A stretch of DNA of 64,000 nucleotides, from positions 2,418,001 to 2,482,000 of the forward strand of contig CAVXHV010000005.1 in assembly GCA_963761445.1 (NCBI GenBank), read 5' to 3'. The stretch comes from CAVXHV01 sp963761445 (lineage in GTDB: Bacteria; Planctomycetota; Planctomycetia; Isosphaerales; Isosphaeraceae). Below, in pieces: positions 1 through 11,429 of the stretch (position 1 is its first letter; each line of letters starts with the position of its first letter). A model generated the notes under the pieces. That model searched no databases and was not told the origin of the DNA. It saw nothing but the letters and a program-made list of their open reading frames with translations. Position numbers and translations under genes: made by a program.

Positions 1-1
1 G

Positions 2-2873
2 ACCGCAGGCGCGAGCTCGGTTCGCCTCTGGGATGCCGCCACGGGCAAATCGCTCGAATCGGTTGCTTTGCCCCAGCAAGGGACGGTTTACGCCGCGCGT
101 TTCAGCCCGGACGGCAAGTTCATCGCGACGGCCTCTTCTGGGGAAGTCGTCCGACTTTTTAACACGACCAACGGGCGACAAGTGGCCGAATTTCGCGCTA
201 GCGGCGCGGTCTACTCCCTGGATTTCAGTCCCGATGGCAAGAGTCTTTTGGCCTCGGGCACGGGGATCCCCGGATCGGTTCATCTCTGGGACATCGGCAC
301 GGGCAAGGAGCGCCGCTTTCCGCACGCACGAACCGTTTACGCCGTAGCGTTCCATCCTCTCGGCAAGACCTTCGCGACCGGCGAAGGATCCGCCGCCCGG
401 ATCTGGGACACCGCCACCGGCAAATCGGTCGGTAAGACGCTCGAGCATCAGGACGAGGTTTATGCCGTTGCATATCACCCTGACGGACGTTCTCTGGTTA
501 CCGCGGGCGGCGGCTACGCGCGGCTCTGGGATGTTGATACCGGTGAATCTCGCGGAGAAGCTTTCGTGCAGTCGTCGACCCTGTTTGCAAGCGGGCGGTT
601 CAGTGCCGACGGTCGCAGCTTCCTGGTCCCCGGCCCGGATCGAGCCGCTCGGTTGTGGTCGGTGCCCGCGGGCCGGCAAACTCGCCCTCCGCTGGCCCAG
701 CCAGGCGAAGTCCGGCGATTGCAATGCTACCGCGATGGAAAGAGCTTCCTGGTCGAGAGCCGCAGTGAGTCGAGCGCCGAGATCCGCCTGTGGGAAGCCT
801 CGGGCGAGAAACCGATCGGGCCGACGCTCTGGAACCGGGGCGATGTCGACACAACCGCGCTCGACTCGGGAGCCGCGACGATCGCCATGACGGTTGATTC
901 GACTCTCGGGGCCCTCCCCGTCTTTCGCCTCTGGGACGCGGCCACCGGCAAACCGAAGGGACAGCCCTTCGCATCACCGATCCAACCGTACTCCGTGGCG
1001 GCGCACCCGAGCGGGCACCGCATTCTCCTGGCCGGCAGACGGTACTCACGCAACACACCCGGTGGTGCGCAGCAGGTCGATGCGACCACCGGAAAGACGC
1101 TCTTTCCACCGATCGAGCTTCCCGGAGTGGTCGATGCTGCCGCGTATAGCCCCGGCGGCAACACAATCGTGACCGCATCGAGGAGCGGCGGTTCCGGCAG
1201 TGTAGTCCGGCTGTGGGATGCTCAAACCGGCAAATCGATCGGTCAGGCCATGAGGCATCAAGGATCGGTGCGTTCCGTTGCGATCACCTCCGACCTGAAG
1301 TTCGTCTTGTCCGCCGGCGAAGACCGGATGGCCCGCCTCTGGGATGCCGCGACCGGCAAACCCCTCCGAATGCCTCTTGCCCACCGAGGAGGCGTGAACG
1401 CAGTCGCTTTCAGTCCCGACGGCACCATCGCGGCAACCGCCGGAAGCGACGCAACCGCCCGCCTCTGGCATGTGCCCACCGGCTTGCCGATCGGTCCGCC
1501 GCTCCATCATCAAGGAGCCGTTTTTACACTCGCTTTCAGTCCGGACGGGTCGACTCTGCTGACGGGCGGGGCCGACCGCATGATCCGTTTCTGGCGCGTG
1601 CCAAGGCCCCTGGAGGGCGCCGTCGACCGCATCAAGTCTGCGATCGAAGCCGCCAGTGGAGAGACCCTCGGCCCGGAGGGCGAAATCATCACGCTCGAAC
1701 CGGCGAACGGCCCGGCGCACCTCCGCCGCCGCACGTCGCCTGGTAGCGATGATCTCGAGCTCGCCGGCTCGGCCGAGGCAATCGATCCGCCGCCGGGCGA
1801 GGCCGTCTTGTGGCAGATTCAAGAAACACTCGCCTGTATGGAGACCGCAAACTGGCACGCCGCGCTCTGGCACATTGACCGTGCTCTGGGCGCTCAGCCG
1901 GACAACTGGCTCTGTCATGTGCTGCGCACCGAGGTAAAGATGCGGCTTGGAGATCTCGAATCCGTCACCGCCGCCTTCGCTCGGGCCATCTCTTTGAGCC
2001 CAGGCGAGCCCGTTTTCTGCTGGTTTCGCGCTTTCGCCGCCGGTCACGCCGCCGAGGAACAATGGCAAGCCACATTCTGGTATCTCGATCACATGATCGA
2101 AGCCCGGCCCAGGCTCGCTGTTCTCTATCAGGAGCGCGTGCGCGCCTGCATCAAGCGAAATCGTTTGAACGAGGCGGCCGCGGATTATGCGAAAGCGGTC
2201 GATGCCGGCCGCGAGATACCGCTATTCTGGTTCGAAAAGGCCAGATTCGATCGCGACCGAGGCAAGTGGCAAGAAGCCGCCATCGCCTTTCGGGCGGGAT
2301 TGGTGCTCGAGCCCCACGATCATTATCAGTGGTACGACAGCTCGGCTCTGGCGCTTTTCATCGGCGACCAGGAAGCTTATCAACGAACCTGCCATGAGCT
2401 GCTCGACCGCTTCGGCCAGTCCGACGATCCGATCGTCCAGGAACGGATCCTCAAGACGTGCGTCCTCGTGCCCGTTCTCTCGCGCGACCAGACGCGCCGT
2501 TCAAAAACTCGCCGATCGTGTCGCCACGGGGACGGACAAACATCCGTTCTATCCGTTCTTCCAACTCGCCAAAGGGATTGCCGATTTTCGCGCTGGCCGG
2601 TCTGCGCAGGCTGTCGAGCGCCTCGAGCGCTGCCTGAAATACCCGTTCCTTGCGGAACCACCACACACCACGTTGACACAACTCTTCTTGGCGATGGCCT
2701 ACGATCAAGCAGGACGGAAAGATGACGCGCGACGAACGCTCGAGCAGGCGCGGGCCAGGATCGACGCCGAGCACGAGAACTGGAAACACGAAGGCGCGGT
2801 CAAGGGAAATAGCGATTGGCTCCGCTCCATGAGCGTTCTCCGCGAGGCGCTGGCAATGATCAAGACCCCGTAG
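2..2873 (+). CDS. WD40-repeat / TPR protein, 5' partial, frameshifted near its C-terminus
   Basis: The reading frame is open from the left edge, so the N-terminus lies outside. About thirteen WD40 blades are visible, each ending in a form of RLWDAATGK, up to about base 1600, enough for two propellers. An alpha-helical TPR-like region follows (from about base 1800). In planctomycetes such C-termini are often attached to an N-terminal Ser/Thr kinase, which cannot be seen here. The frame breaks near base 2490: the first frame runs into nonsense after ILKTCVLVPVL, while another frame continues the family-like sequence VATGTDKHPFYPFFQLAKG to a stop at 2873. I read this as one gene with an indel. 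The role is inferred to be a protein-interaction scaffold in signalling. The repeat call is secure; the kinase link is a guess. Confidence 0.85.
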
Positions 2874-3012
2874 GGCCCGCGCTTGCAGACCGTCCTTCCC
2901 AGCGGCTAAAGCGCCCATTCGTCTTGCCCCCCACGGACATCCTATGGCATGCTGAATGAGGGAACACCCATCTTGCCGGCCGGGAAACGTCAGGGCCGTG
3001 GGAGGCGATTAC

Positions 3013-5312
3013 TTGCACCCGATCTCGCGTCTCCATCGCTGGTTATGGGTCACCGTCATCGTGTTCGCCGCTGCGCTCGCCGGCGCAACGTCTTCGAAAG
3101 CCGCGGTCACTCGCGAAGAAGTCGAACGCGCCATTCGCGATGGCGTTCGGTTCTTGAAGACCCAGCAGCGCGACGATGGCTCCTGGGCCGACGTGGAGAA
3201 CGACGCCAGGACGGGCGTCACGAGCATGGTGGCCCTGGCCCTCCTCACCGCCGGCGAACGGCCCGACTCGCCGGCGATCAAGAAGGCACTCGAATACCTG
3301 CGGATTCGAGCCCAGCGATCTGCATAGCACCTACGCGATCTCGCTTCAAACGATGGTCTTCGCGGCCGCTGATCCGGCGAAGGACGAGCGGCACATGAGG
3401 TCCAACGTCGAATGGCTCGAAGAAGCCCAGATCAAGCCCGGTGATCCGCAGTACTCGCCCGGGTCGTGGAGCTACTCCGAGTCGAAGCGCGGCCGCCCCG
3501 GCGATAACTCCAACAGCCAGTACGCCCTCCTGGGCCTGCATGCCGCCAGTGAAGTCGGCATCCCCGTGAAACCGACCGTCTGGGAGCTGGCCCGCGCCTA
3601 CTGGGAGCGGAGCCAGAAACGTGATGGAAGCTGGGCTTACACGCCGGAATCCAACAACCCCACGGCGAGCATGACCTGCGCCGGCATATCCAGCCTGATC
3701 ATCTCCGGGCTCAGGCGCTTCCAGGGAGGCGAGTACCTGCAAGGTGAATCGATCCAGGAATGCGGCTCCGGCGGCATGAACAAGAGCCTTCAGCACGGCA
3801 TCGATTGGCTCGCCAGCCATTTTCAGGTCGGACAGAACTTCGGCGCCGGACACCAGTGGCAGTTCTACTACCTCTACGGTCTCGAGCGCGCCGGCCGGCT
3901 CGCCGGCATTCGTTTCTTCGGCCAGCACGACTGGTACCGCTTGGGCGCCGAGGAGCTCGTGCACGACCAAGATCAGCGCAATGGCTCCTGGCGCGGCCAG
4001 CTCGTCGAGAACGACCCCGTGCTGGCAACCAGCTTCGCGCTCCTCTTCCTCGCCAAGGGCCGCGCGCCGGTCCTGATCAACAAGCTTCGCCATGGACCAG
4101 GCCCTGACTGGGAAAACGACCCCGACGACATTCGCAACATCACAAGCGTCGTTTCGCATAACTGGAAGAATTTACTCACCTGGCAGGTCGTTGATCCCAA
4201 CATCGCCAGCGTTCCGGAGCTGCTCCAGGCGCCGATCATCTTCTTCAACGGCCACAAGGCCCCCGAATTCACCGCTCTGGCACGCCAGAATTTGAAGGAG
4301 TTCGTCGAGCAAGGGGGCTTCATCTTCGCCGACGCGTGCTGCGGCAGCCGCGAGTTCGACACCGGGTTCAAGCAGCTCATGAAAGATGTGTTTCCCGAAG
4401 AAGCCTACAAGCTGCGCCCGCTCTCGACCGACCATCCCATCTGGCGCGGCAAGTACCTCTTGAGCCCCGAGGTATTTCCTCTCTGGGGGATCGAGCACGG
4501 CTGCCGGACGGTCGTCATCTACTCACCGAACGACCTGTCCTGCTACTGGAACCAGTGCGAGCGCAGCCCGCAGAACATCGGGGTCATCGGCGCGGTCAAG
4601 GTCGCCGAAAACGTGATCGACTACGCGACCGGCCGTGAAATGCCCGCTGACAAGCTCACGCTCCGCGAGGTCCATAACCGCCGGTCCGAACCCCCCAAGC
4701 GCGGAGCGCTCGAAGATTGCCAAGCTCATGCACGCCGGCGACTGGAACATCGCCCGCCAGGCGATTCCCAACCTGATGGAAAACCTTCGCAGGCCCCCCT
4801 ATAGCTTGAACGTCGTGCTCGAGCAGAAAGACCTTCTGGCCCGCGACCCCGACCTGGTCTATTATCCTTTGATCTATATCCACGGCCGCGCATCGCTTTC
4901 TTTTCCCGAGGAAGATCTCGATGCCCTGCGCAGCCATCTCGACCCCGGAGCAGGAACACTCTTCGCCGACGCCGCGTGCGGCAGCGCCGCCTTCGACGCC
5001 TCATTCCGGCGGTTTGTCGCCCAGTTGCTTCCCAAGAATCGCCTGGTGCCGATTCCACGCGACGATGATCTCTACACGACAAAGGTCGGCGCTGACCTTT
5101 CAAAAGTGCAATACACCAAGGCAGCCGGCGGCGGGGTCGACTTCCCTCAGCTCGAGGGGGTGCGGATCAACGAAAAGTGGGCCATCATCTATTCCAGGTA
5201 CGACATCGGCTGCGCCCTCGAGCGCCACACCGGCATCGAGTGCAAGGGCTACGTCTATGAGAGCGCCGTGAAGATCGCCGGCAACATCGTGATCTATTCG
5301 ACCCTTCCCTGA
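3013..5312 (+). CDS. Secreted alpha/alpha-toroid protein with two DUF4159 domains, two frameshifts
   Basis: I chose a TTG start at 3013, seven bases after GGAGG, because it begins a clean signal peptide (LHPISRLHRW, then a hydrophobic core ending ATSSKA). ATG at 2956 is the alternative. The N-terminal half has repeats like those of the prenyltransferase/squalene-cyclase fold (FLKTQQRDDGSWADVE, SQKRDGSWAYTPE). Two DUF4159-type domains follow: one starting around APIIFFNGHKAPEF and containing GGFIFADACCGSREFD, the other around YYPLIYIHGRASLSF with GTLFADAACGSAAFD. Frame changes at about 3305 and about 4700 split the gene into three pieces that join without loss of similarity, so indels are likely. 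DUF4159 proteins are common and uncharacterised in planctomycetes; DUF4159 resembles GATase-like folds. No enzymatic role can be assigned. Confidence 0.8.
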
Positions 5313-5506
5313 AGCCGCCCCAGGCGCTTGAGGCCCGTTTCGTTTGCGCGACGGTTGAATGCCCCGGCGTACCGCGCCATAATGAATTTGTTGTGTTTGG
5401 CCACCCGCCGGCCGTGTCCCGAGGCGGCCAGGGTCTCGATTTCCAAATGTGTCCACTCCCTCCCTCCGTTGCGGCCTTTCAACTCACCCCACAGGTTCTT
5501 TCCCAC

Positions 5507-6735
5507 ATGAGCGGTCATCGCGTCGGCCTCTGGTTAGTTGGAGCCTTTGGAGGCGTCGGCACGGCGATCACCGTGGGGCTGGCCGCCATGAATCGAGGTC
5601 TGGCAAGCCGTACAGGGCTCGTCACCGAGCTGCCGGCTTTCCTCGGTCTGCGGCTGCCGGACCTCGGTAATTTCGTCGTCGGCGGCCACGACATCCGAGC
5701 GACTTCCTTCGCCGAGTCGGCCGAGGAATTCCGGCAGGCGTCCGGAGTTTTTGAGGCGGGCTTGCTCTCCGCCTGCGAGCCTGATCTGGCCGCGGCAACC
5801 GCCCGGGTGCGCCCCGGATCGCACTTCGGGGCCGGCAAGACCATCTCGAGCCTCGCAAACTGGGGACCCGCAGACTGCATCAATCGGCCCGCCAGGCCGT
5901 CGACCGCATCTCGGCCGACCTGGCCGGCTTCAAGAAGGCGGAATCGCTCGACCACTTGATCGTCTTGAACGTCGCCAGCACCGAGCCCCCGTTCGAGCTA
6001 ACCGACGTGCACCGGCGCTGGGCTGTCTTGAGCGCCGCCCTTGCCGGCGGCGGCCCCCCCTCCTTCCCGCCAGCGCCATCTATGCACTGGCCGCGATCGA
6101 GCGGGGCGACACGTACATCAATTTCACGCCAAGCTTGGGTGCCTCCTTTCCCGCGATCGAGGAGCTGCGCGCGCACCACGGGTTCGCTCTTTGCCGGCAA
6201 GGACGGCAAGACCGGCGAGACTCTGCTCAAGACGGTGCTCGCTCCCATGTTCGCCGCCCGCAACTTGAAGGTGATGAGCTGGGTCGGCCACAACATCTTC
6301 GGCAATCGCGACGGACTGGTGCTGGACGACCCGGCCAACAAGTCTTCGAAGGTCGAGACCAAGGACAGAGTCCTGAACGAGATTCTGGGCTACCGTCCCA
6401 GCTCGGTCGTGACGATCGAGTATCTTCCGGACATGGGCGACTGGAAAACCGCCTGGGACCACATCCACTTCCAGGGATTTCTGGGTACCAAGATGGCGCT
6501 TCAGTTCACCTGGCAAGGCTGTGACAGCTTGCTCGCAGCCCCGCTGGCCATCGACCTCGCTCGTCTTGCCGACCTCGAAAAGCGCCGCGGCGGCTCGGGC
6601 CCGATGCCGCACCTCGCCTGCTTCTTCAAGAGCCCCGAGGGTCATCCCGATCACGACTTTTTCAAGCAATTCACCTTCCTGACCGATTACCTCGCCCACG
6701 CCAAAGAGCCCGCGCACGAGAATCCCCGATCCTAA
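5507..6735 (+). CDS. Inositol-3-phosphate synthase, three apparent frameshifts
   Basis: The family converts glucose 6-phosphate to 1D-myo-inositol 3-phosphate with NAD in the cytoplasm. The start at 5507 gives MSGHRVGLWLVGAFGGVGTA, a Rossmann nucleotide-binding loop (GAFGGVG). Further on are INFTPSLGASFPAIEE, SLFAGKDGKTGETLLKTVL and VGHNIFGNRDGLVLDDPANK, which are diagnostic of the family. The frame changes near 5865, inside or next to a C7 run at 6054-6060, and near 6180. All pieces are collinear and the total of about 410 residues is normal, so the gene is probably intact in the organism. The TIM-barrel gene begins 105 bases downstream and the prenyltransferase follows, which suggests an inositol-linked small-molecule pathway. 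Confidence 0.87.
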
Positions 6736-6840
6736 TCCTAATCTCAATCCTAATCTAAATCTTAATCCTAATCACACACTCACATTAACCTCGCTGCTAC
6801 TCCCAACCCCACCACCAGCACAGCCAAGGAACCTCGCCAC

Positions 6841-7699
6841 ATGCGTCTGGCCTTCAGCACCAACGCCTATCTCAAACATCCGTTCGAAGAGGCCGCCAGG
6901 CGCATCGCACGCCTGGGCTATTCCGGGCCTCGAGCTGCTGGCCGACGTTCCTCATGCCTGGCCGGCCGGCTTGCTCGAAGTCCAGAAGCGCTCGATCAAG
7001 AAGGTGATGGACGACACCGGACTCGCCTTCTCCAATATCAACGCGTTCATGATGAATGCCGTGGCCGATGCCCGTCAGCCCTACTGGCATCCTTCGTTCA
7101 TCGAGCCCGAGCGTCACTATCGCCAGGTCAGGATCGATCACACTCGCCGGGCTCTTTCGCTCTGCGCCGAGCTGGGCGCACCGCACATCACCACCGAGCC
7201 CGGCGGCCCGCTTGCTCCCGGAGACTCACGCAGCGAGGCCATCACCCTCTTCGTCGAAGTCTTGAAGCCGCTGGCCGAGCACGCCGAGCGGCTGGGCGTG
7301 CTGCTCCTGATCGAGCCCGAGCCCGGCCTGCTCCTGGAGACGACCGATCAATACCTCGAGGTCGCCGAGCGCGTAAACGCACCGTCGATCGGTTTGAACT
7401 TCGATGTCGGCCACGCCTTCTCCGTGAGTGAGGACCTGCCCCGGAGCATCGCCAAGCTCGCCCCGCACATCCGCCACTACCACCTCGAGGATATCGCGTC
7501 CAGCCGCGTCCACCACCACATGGTCCCCGGCACGGGCGCTATCGACTTCACCGAGGTCGTCACGGCGATCCGCGCCACGGGATACGACGGTTGGCTGACC
7601 GTCGAGCTCTATCCTTTCCTTGACGATCCCGATCGCGCCGCGAGCGACGCCCTCGCGGTCTTGCGTCCGCTCCTGAAACTCGAGCCGCGCCCGATTTAG
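6841..7699 (+). CDS. Sugar phosphate isomerase/epimerase, TIM-barrel family, one frameshift
   Basis: Xylose-isomerase-like TIM barrel. It starts MRLAFSTNAYLKHPFEEAA and changes frame near 6925, continuing LELLADVPHAW. Candidate metal or catalytic positions are the glutamate of LLIEPEPGLL, the aspartate/histidine of NFDVGHAF, HYHLEDI, and the terminal VELYPF. These are the usual strand ends in the family. About 285 residues is typical. It is clearly paralogous to the TIM barrel at 15045 (EPEPG, VDLGH, IED, VELSRH match in order). The 13-base gap to the UbiA-like gene indicates co-transcription. Substrate unknown; from context it may act on an inositol or sugar intermediate. Confidence 0.83.
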
Positions 7700-7711
7700 C
7701 CCCACTCGCCG

Positions 7712-8627
7712 ATGTCGAAGACAACCCTGGCTTATCTTCAACTGATACGGCTGCCCAATGTCGTGACCGCCGCGGCCGACAGCCTGGCGGGCTGGGTGCT
7801 GGTGACTGGTTCGCTCGAGGCTCCCTGGCGCTGGCTTCCACTCCTGGCCTCGTCGATGGTGCTATACGCTTCGGGCACGATGCTCAACGATGTCTTCGAC
7901 TTCGAGGTCGACCGCCTCGAACGGCCCGGCCGGCCCTTGCCGTCAGGACGCGTCTCGAGGCGTAGTGCCGCATGGCTGGGCGGGCTCGCCATGGCGCTGG
8001 GCCCTTGCCTGGCTCTTGCCAGCGGCTCCCTCACGAGCGGACTCCTGGCGGCCCTGCTCGCATTCACGATCCTGAGCTATGATGCGGGGTTGAAGCACAC
8101 CTGGCTCGGTCCTGGCGCGATGGGCACATGCCGGGGCTTGAACTTTCTCCTGGGAATGACGCACGCCGCGGCGCTCGGCGGCCAGGTTGCGTGGCTCGCC
8201 GTCGTCGCTTATGCAATCTATGTTGCCGGCATCACCATCGCGAGCCGTTCCGAGGCCGTCGGAGGGGGAGGCGCGTGCCTCGCTGGTAACCGGACTGCTC
8301 TTTCAGTTGACGGCCATCGTCACGCTGGCGGCCGTCGGTTTTTCGCGCCAGCGATTTCCTGCGCCGGCTTCGGGCCGGCCCATCATTCCGCTCGAGGGCC
8401 TGTTCGTCCTGGCCCTGGTCGCGTTCGCCGTGAGCGTCGCGGCCTCGCGTGCGATGGAGCGCCCCCTTCCCGAATTCATCCAGAAGTACATCAAGACCGG
8501 AATCCTGAGCCTGGTGTGGCTTCACGTCGGCGTGATCGCCGCGGTCCGCGGCCCCGCGCTGGCACTTCCGATCGCCGCTCTCTGGTTTCCCGCATTCATC
8601 CTCGGTCGCTGGTTGTATTCGACCTAA
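7712..8627 (+). CDS. UbiA-family membrane prenyltransferase, EboC-like, one frameshift
   Basis: Polytopic inner-membrane protein. The first Asp-rich motif is NDVFDFEVDR followed by RPLPSGRVS, the Mg-diphosphate-binding loop of UbiA enzymes. RGLNFLLGM resembles the motif of the EboC subgroup. The frame changes near 8265 in a G-rich stretch (GAGGGGGAGG); the second part, from ARASLVTGLLFQ to WLYST at 8627, supplies the remaining helices. About 305 residues fits the family. UbiA enzymes transfer prenyl groups to small acceptors. With inositol-3-phosphate synthase and two TIM barrels nearby, this resembles clusters related to ebo, whose product moves or builds an unknown metabolite. The EboC label is an inference from motifs. 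Confidence 0.82.
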
Positions 8628-8671
8628 TTCGTGCTCGCATCCGTCGGCTCAAAATAATATGAATTTTTTTC

Positions 8672-8699
8672 TTGACTTGCGCGATCGGCCGAATGTAAC
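8672..8699 (+). promoter_or_regulatory. Possible sigma70-type promoter upstream of the DUF1573 lipoprotein
   Basis: TTGACT at 8672-8677 and TGTAAC at 8694-8699 are separated by 16 bases and preceded by an AT-rich tract (AATAATATGAATTTTTTT). The start codon is 60 bases downstream. The -10 match is only four of six, so this is weak. Confidence 0.3.
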
Positions 8700-8758
8700 C
8701 TCTCCTACAAGTTTGCGGTGAACCTGAGGTCACTATCGCTACATTAGGCAGCGATGCG

Positions 8759-9807
8759 ATGTCAAAGGCTTGTCCGCTATTCGTCGCGTTGGTCCTCGCG
8801 CTTTCGTCCGGTGCCGGGTGTAGCCGTGGCGATTATCGCCCCCCCCCCGGCGCGCCCCCCAGAGCCCGAGCTGATCGGCTCAGAATCGCGAACGCATCAT
8901 TTCGGCGCAGTGGTGAGTAACGCAAATCGGAAGCTTACCCATTCGTACCGATTGCGAAATAGCGCGCAGCGGCGCATCGAAATCGTCGATTTGGTAAATC
9001 GCAAGCCGTGTTGCGGCGAGTTGCGGCTTTCGCAGAACGTTCTCGAACCAGGTGATGAAGCCACGGTTGACGTTGTCCTGAGCGTGAGGCAGGAGTTCGG
9101 TGAAATTATTCATGAGACCGTCGTGCTCACTGAACCACCTCAATCTGGCGACATCATCCTGAGAACCTGCGCCAAGGTTTATCCTCCCATTCAAATCGAT
9201 GAAGTGACACCGGCGAGCGGATCGACTGTGTTAAGTACGGGCGGTCCGAAGCCCGTCGAATTCAATGTATTAGCTTACGGTACGGCAACCGATCCGGTCG
9301 CCGATTTGGATAGGTTGGCTCTTCGTTCGGAACTACTTGTCAAGTGGGCCGGCGCGAAGTCGGAGCGCCAGCTTGATGATGGTTTGTGGCTCGCATCACG
9401 TCGATGCTCCGCCCTGCTCGACCCGAAGGGCCCGAATGGTGATCGCAAGGCTCAGATCCTGCTGGAGATCGGCGGGCGGACGGCCTACGCCCATACGGTT
9501 GCTTGGATAGTAGTGCCGCCGGTCACCACGAGGCCTAAGGTATTGGCCGTGACGTCCGGAGTAGCTAAGGATTACTTATTAGTCTGCGCATTCGCACGAT
9601 CAAGAAAAGTTTCGCGTCACGCGCGTTGAATGCGGTACTCCAGGAATACGGGGGGAAATCCCTGAGGGCGAACCCGCCACCAGCCAGACCGTGCGGATCA
9701 GGGGTGAAAATGTGGATCGCCAGGGCAACACGCGCGGCGTCATCACGCTCCACACCGATCACCCCTCGCAGGGAAAGATCGAAGTGCCACTGATCGTGAT
9801 CCAGTAG
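8759..9807 (+). CDS. DUF1573 domain lipoprotein, two apparent frameshifts
   Basis: ATG at 8759 opens a lipoprotein signal peptide, MSKACPLFVALVLALSSGAGC, with lipobox SGAGC. The frame then breaks in a run of ten C bases (8839-8848) or the C6 run just after, and resumes with PEPELIGS and THHFGAVV. The DUF1573 core is visible: HFG, then IVDLVNRKPCCGELRLS and LEPGDEATVDVVL. Near 9590 the frame shifts again, and the proper end (EKFRVTRVECGTPGIRGE to EVPLIVIQ) stops at 9807. DUF1573 is an Ig-like fold in secreted bacterial proteins. It lies 27 bases before the pseudopilin gene, so both are probably in one transcript. Function unknown. Confidence 0.75.
8839..8848 (+). repeat. C10 homopolymer inside the lipoprotein gene
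   Basis: Ten consecutive C bases lie just after the lipobox and exactly where the reading frame changes. This is either a sequencing or assembly slip, or a phase-variable tract; see findings. Confidence 0.9.
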
Positions 9808-9834
9808 GAGCGCGTTCGTAAGGGAGAGTCAGTC

Positions 9835-10872
9835 GTGGAAGCACTCGATAGCCGTAAATGTAAATCCCCAGCATGTGTGGCGGCCGGCTTCACCCTGATC
9901 GAAGGTCTTGTCGTAGTCTCGATCATTGGCCTGCTCGTCGCAATTACACTCCCGGCTGTGCAGGCCGCCCGCGAATCCGCGCGGCGCTCGCAGTGCGCGA
10001 ACAATCTGAAGCAAATCGGCCTGGCTCTGCACGGCTACGAAGCCTCAAATCAGTCGTATCCCTTAAATTGGCGAAAACCGAGAGTCGATCCCGAGCGCGG
10101 GGGCCCTTTCGTCATCGCCGTGCGCCCCTATTCAGCTCTAACGCGACTGCTTCCGTACCTCGACAATCAGCCGCTCTTCGCCTCGATCAATTTCAGCGTA
10201 GAAACGTTTCCTACTCACATTCCGGGTACCGCTTTCCCGTTTCCGCAAAACGCGACGGCATTCGCCTCGAGTGTTGCCGGGTTCCTCTGCCCGTCCGATG
10301 GGGTCTCCGCGGGGCACGACTGCAACTACCGAGGCAACTATGGCATCGGACCTCACATCTACACGAGTACCGAAACTTACGACAGCGGTGTCGGGTTCTA
10401 CACGTTTCCCGGTGTTCTGGGGCCCGCAGCTTTCCCCGACGGACTGTCTCACACGGTCGCTTACAGCGAGCGAATTCGCGGCAGCGGAGAGTCGGTAGCG
10501 CCGTCGCCGGCACGGGACTTTGGTGATCTCATGGTCCTGCCGTCGTGCTTCGACCGCGATGCGGACTATGCGCTTCAATGCTGCCGCCTAGCCTCGTCGA
10601 AAGATTTTCCGCACTACCGTTACGCGGGCACCACGTGGTTCTTCGGCGATTACGGTGCCGCGGCGTATAACCACGCCCAAGAACCGAACGGACGTATCCC
10701 TGACGCGATTGCGACCGATCCTTGGCTTGGCATCGCCACAGTGCGCAGCTTCCACAATCACGGCGTGAACGCTCTGATGGGAGACGGTTCGGTGCGCTGG
10801 GTAAATGACTCGATCGCACGCTCCGTGTGGTGCGCGCTTGGCACGCGCAACTGGGATGAAGTCGTCGAGTAG
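9835..10872 (+). CDS. DUF1559 pseudopilin-like protein (type II secretion-type N-terminus)
   Basis: GTG start with AGGGAGAG ten bases upstream. A type IV prepilin-like N-terminus, GFTLIEGLVVVSIIGLLVA, gives the processing site (G/F) and hydrophobic helix. A conserved ARESARRSQCANNLKQIGLA helix follows, then a globular domain ending in the family's FHNHGVNALMGDGSVRWV. It has E to G (LIEGL rather than LIELL), keeping the +5 glutamate after F. At 345 residues it is a little shorter and more divergent than the two other DUF1559 proteins at 16362 and 23282. It probably assembles in or is anchored to the envelope. It sits in a cassette with a DUF1573 lipoprotein, a Cys-rich protein and a C39 peptidase. 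Confidence 0.9.
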   Translation: MEALDSRKCKSPACVAAGFTLIEGLVVVSIIGLLVAITLPAVQAARESARRSQCANNLKQIGLALHGYEASNQSYPLNWRKPRVDPERGGPFVIAVRPYSALTRLLPYLDNQPLFASINFSVETFPTHIPGTAFPFPQNATAFASSVAGFLCPSDGVSAGHDCNYRGNYGIGPHIYTSTETYDSGVGFYTFPGVLGPAAFPDGLSHTVAYSERIRGSGESVAPSPARDFGDLMVLPSCFDRDADYALQCCRLASSKDFPHYRYAGTTWFFGDYGAAAYNHAQEPNGRIPDAIATDPWLGIATVRSFHNHGVNALMGDGSVRWVNDSIARSVWCALGTRNWDEVVE

Positions 10873-10957
10873 CCGTGCGCGGTCGCGATCCCGCGCATTC
10901 AACCGTCTGTCGGTATCGAAAGTCTCTAACCCCCGAATTAAGAAACGAGCTTGAGAG

Positions 10958-11371
10958 ATGATTAAACAACTTTGGTCACTGCGGATACTTCATCCCGGAG
11001 TGCTTTTCGCGATTGTCGTGGTGTCTGGGTTGCTGGCCTGGACTGGAACGGAAAGTGAGACCCCAGTTCGCGCCGAGTTGCTTTCAACTTCCAGGGGGCG
11101 CGGCATCGGGAATTCGCTCGGCACTTTATTTTGCATCGACTGGAATGGCATCCCTTGGTGCACCGTTCCTGGCGCTTTGTGCGACGTTTGCCAATATGCC
11201 ACGTACGTGTCCATCAATCCGAACCCAGTTCGGGGCTACGCATACAAGGGAGTCAATGCCACCGCTTGCAGCACTATGTGGTCCGGAACGTGTAGCCCGA
11301 CTCTCGATTGCCTCTCAAGCCTTCCCATCGGAGTATGCGGTGCACCGGGGATCATAATTCAAGTGCAGTAG
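10958..11371 (+). CDS. Small secreted or membrane-anchored Cys-rich protein, unknown
   Basis: 137 residues. The N-terminal hydrophobic segment (GVLFAIVVVSGLLAWTG, about residues 14-30) is a signal anchor. The exported part holds eight cysteines in about 75 residues (FCIDW, PWCTV, LCDVC, ACST, TCSP, DCLS, VCGA), a pattern consistent with several disulfides. Start ATG 10958 follows GAGAG. It lies between the pseudopilin and a membrane protein that precedes a C39 peptidase. I do not recognise the family. It is a reasonable candidate for the secreted product of this cassette, but there is no obvious double-glycine leader. Confidence 0.7.
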   Translation: MIKQLWSLRILHPGVLFAIVVVSGLLAWTGTESETPVRAELLSTSRGRGIGNSLGTLFCIDWNGIPWCTVPGALCDVCQYATYVSINPNPVRGYAYKGVNATACSTMWSGTCSPTLDCLSSLPIGVCGAPGIIIQVQ

Positions 11372-11429
11372 CAGGGCATTGGGGCTGTGACGGACAGAGC
11401 GAGCGGAACGTGAGACTCCTCCTTCCGGA

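Noticed and set aside
1046..2092. Long minus-strand open frame opposite the WD40 gene
   Set aside because: It is antisense to repeated WD40 codons and its sequence has no family resemblance; high-GC shadow.
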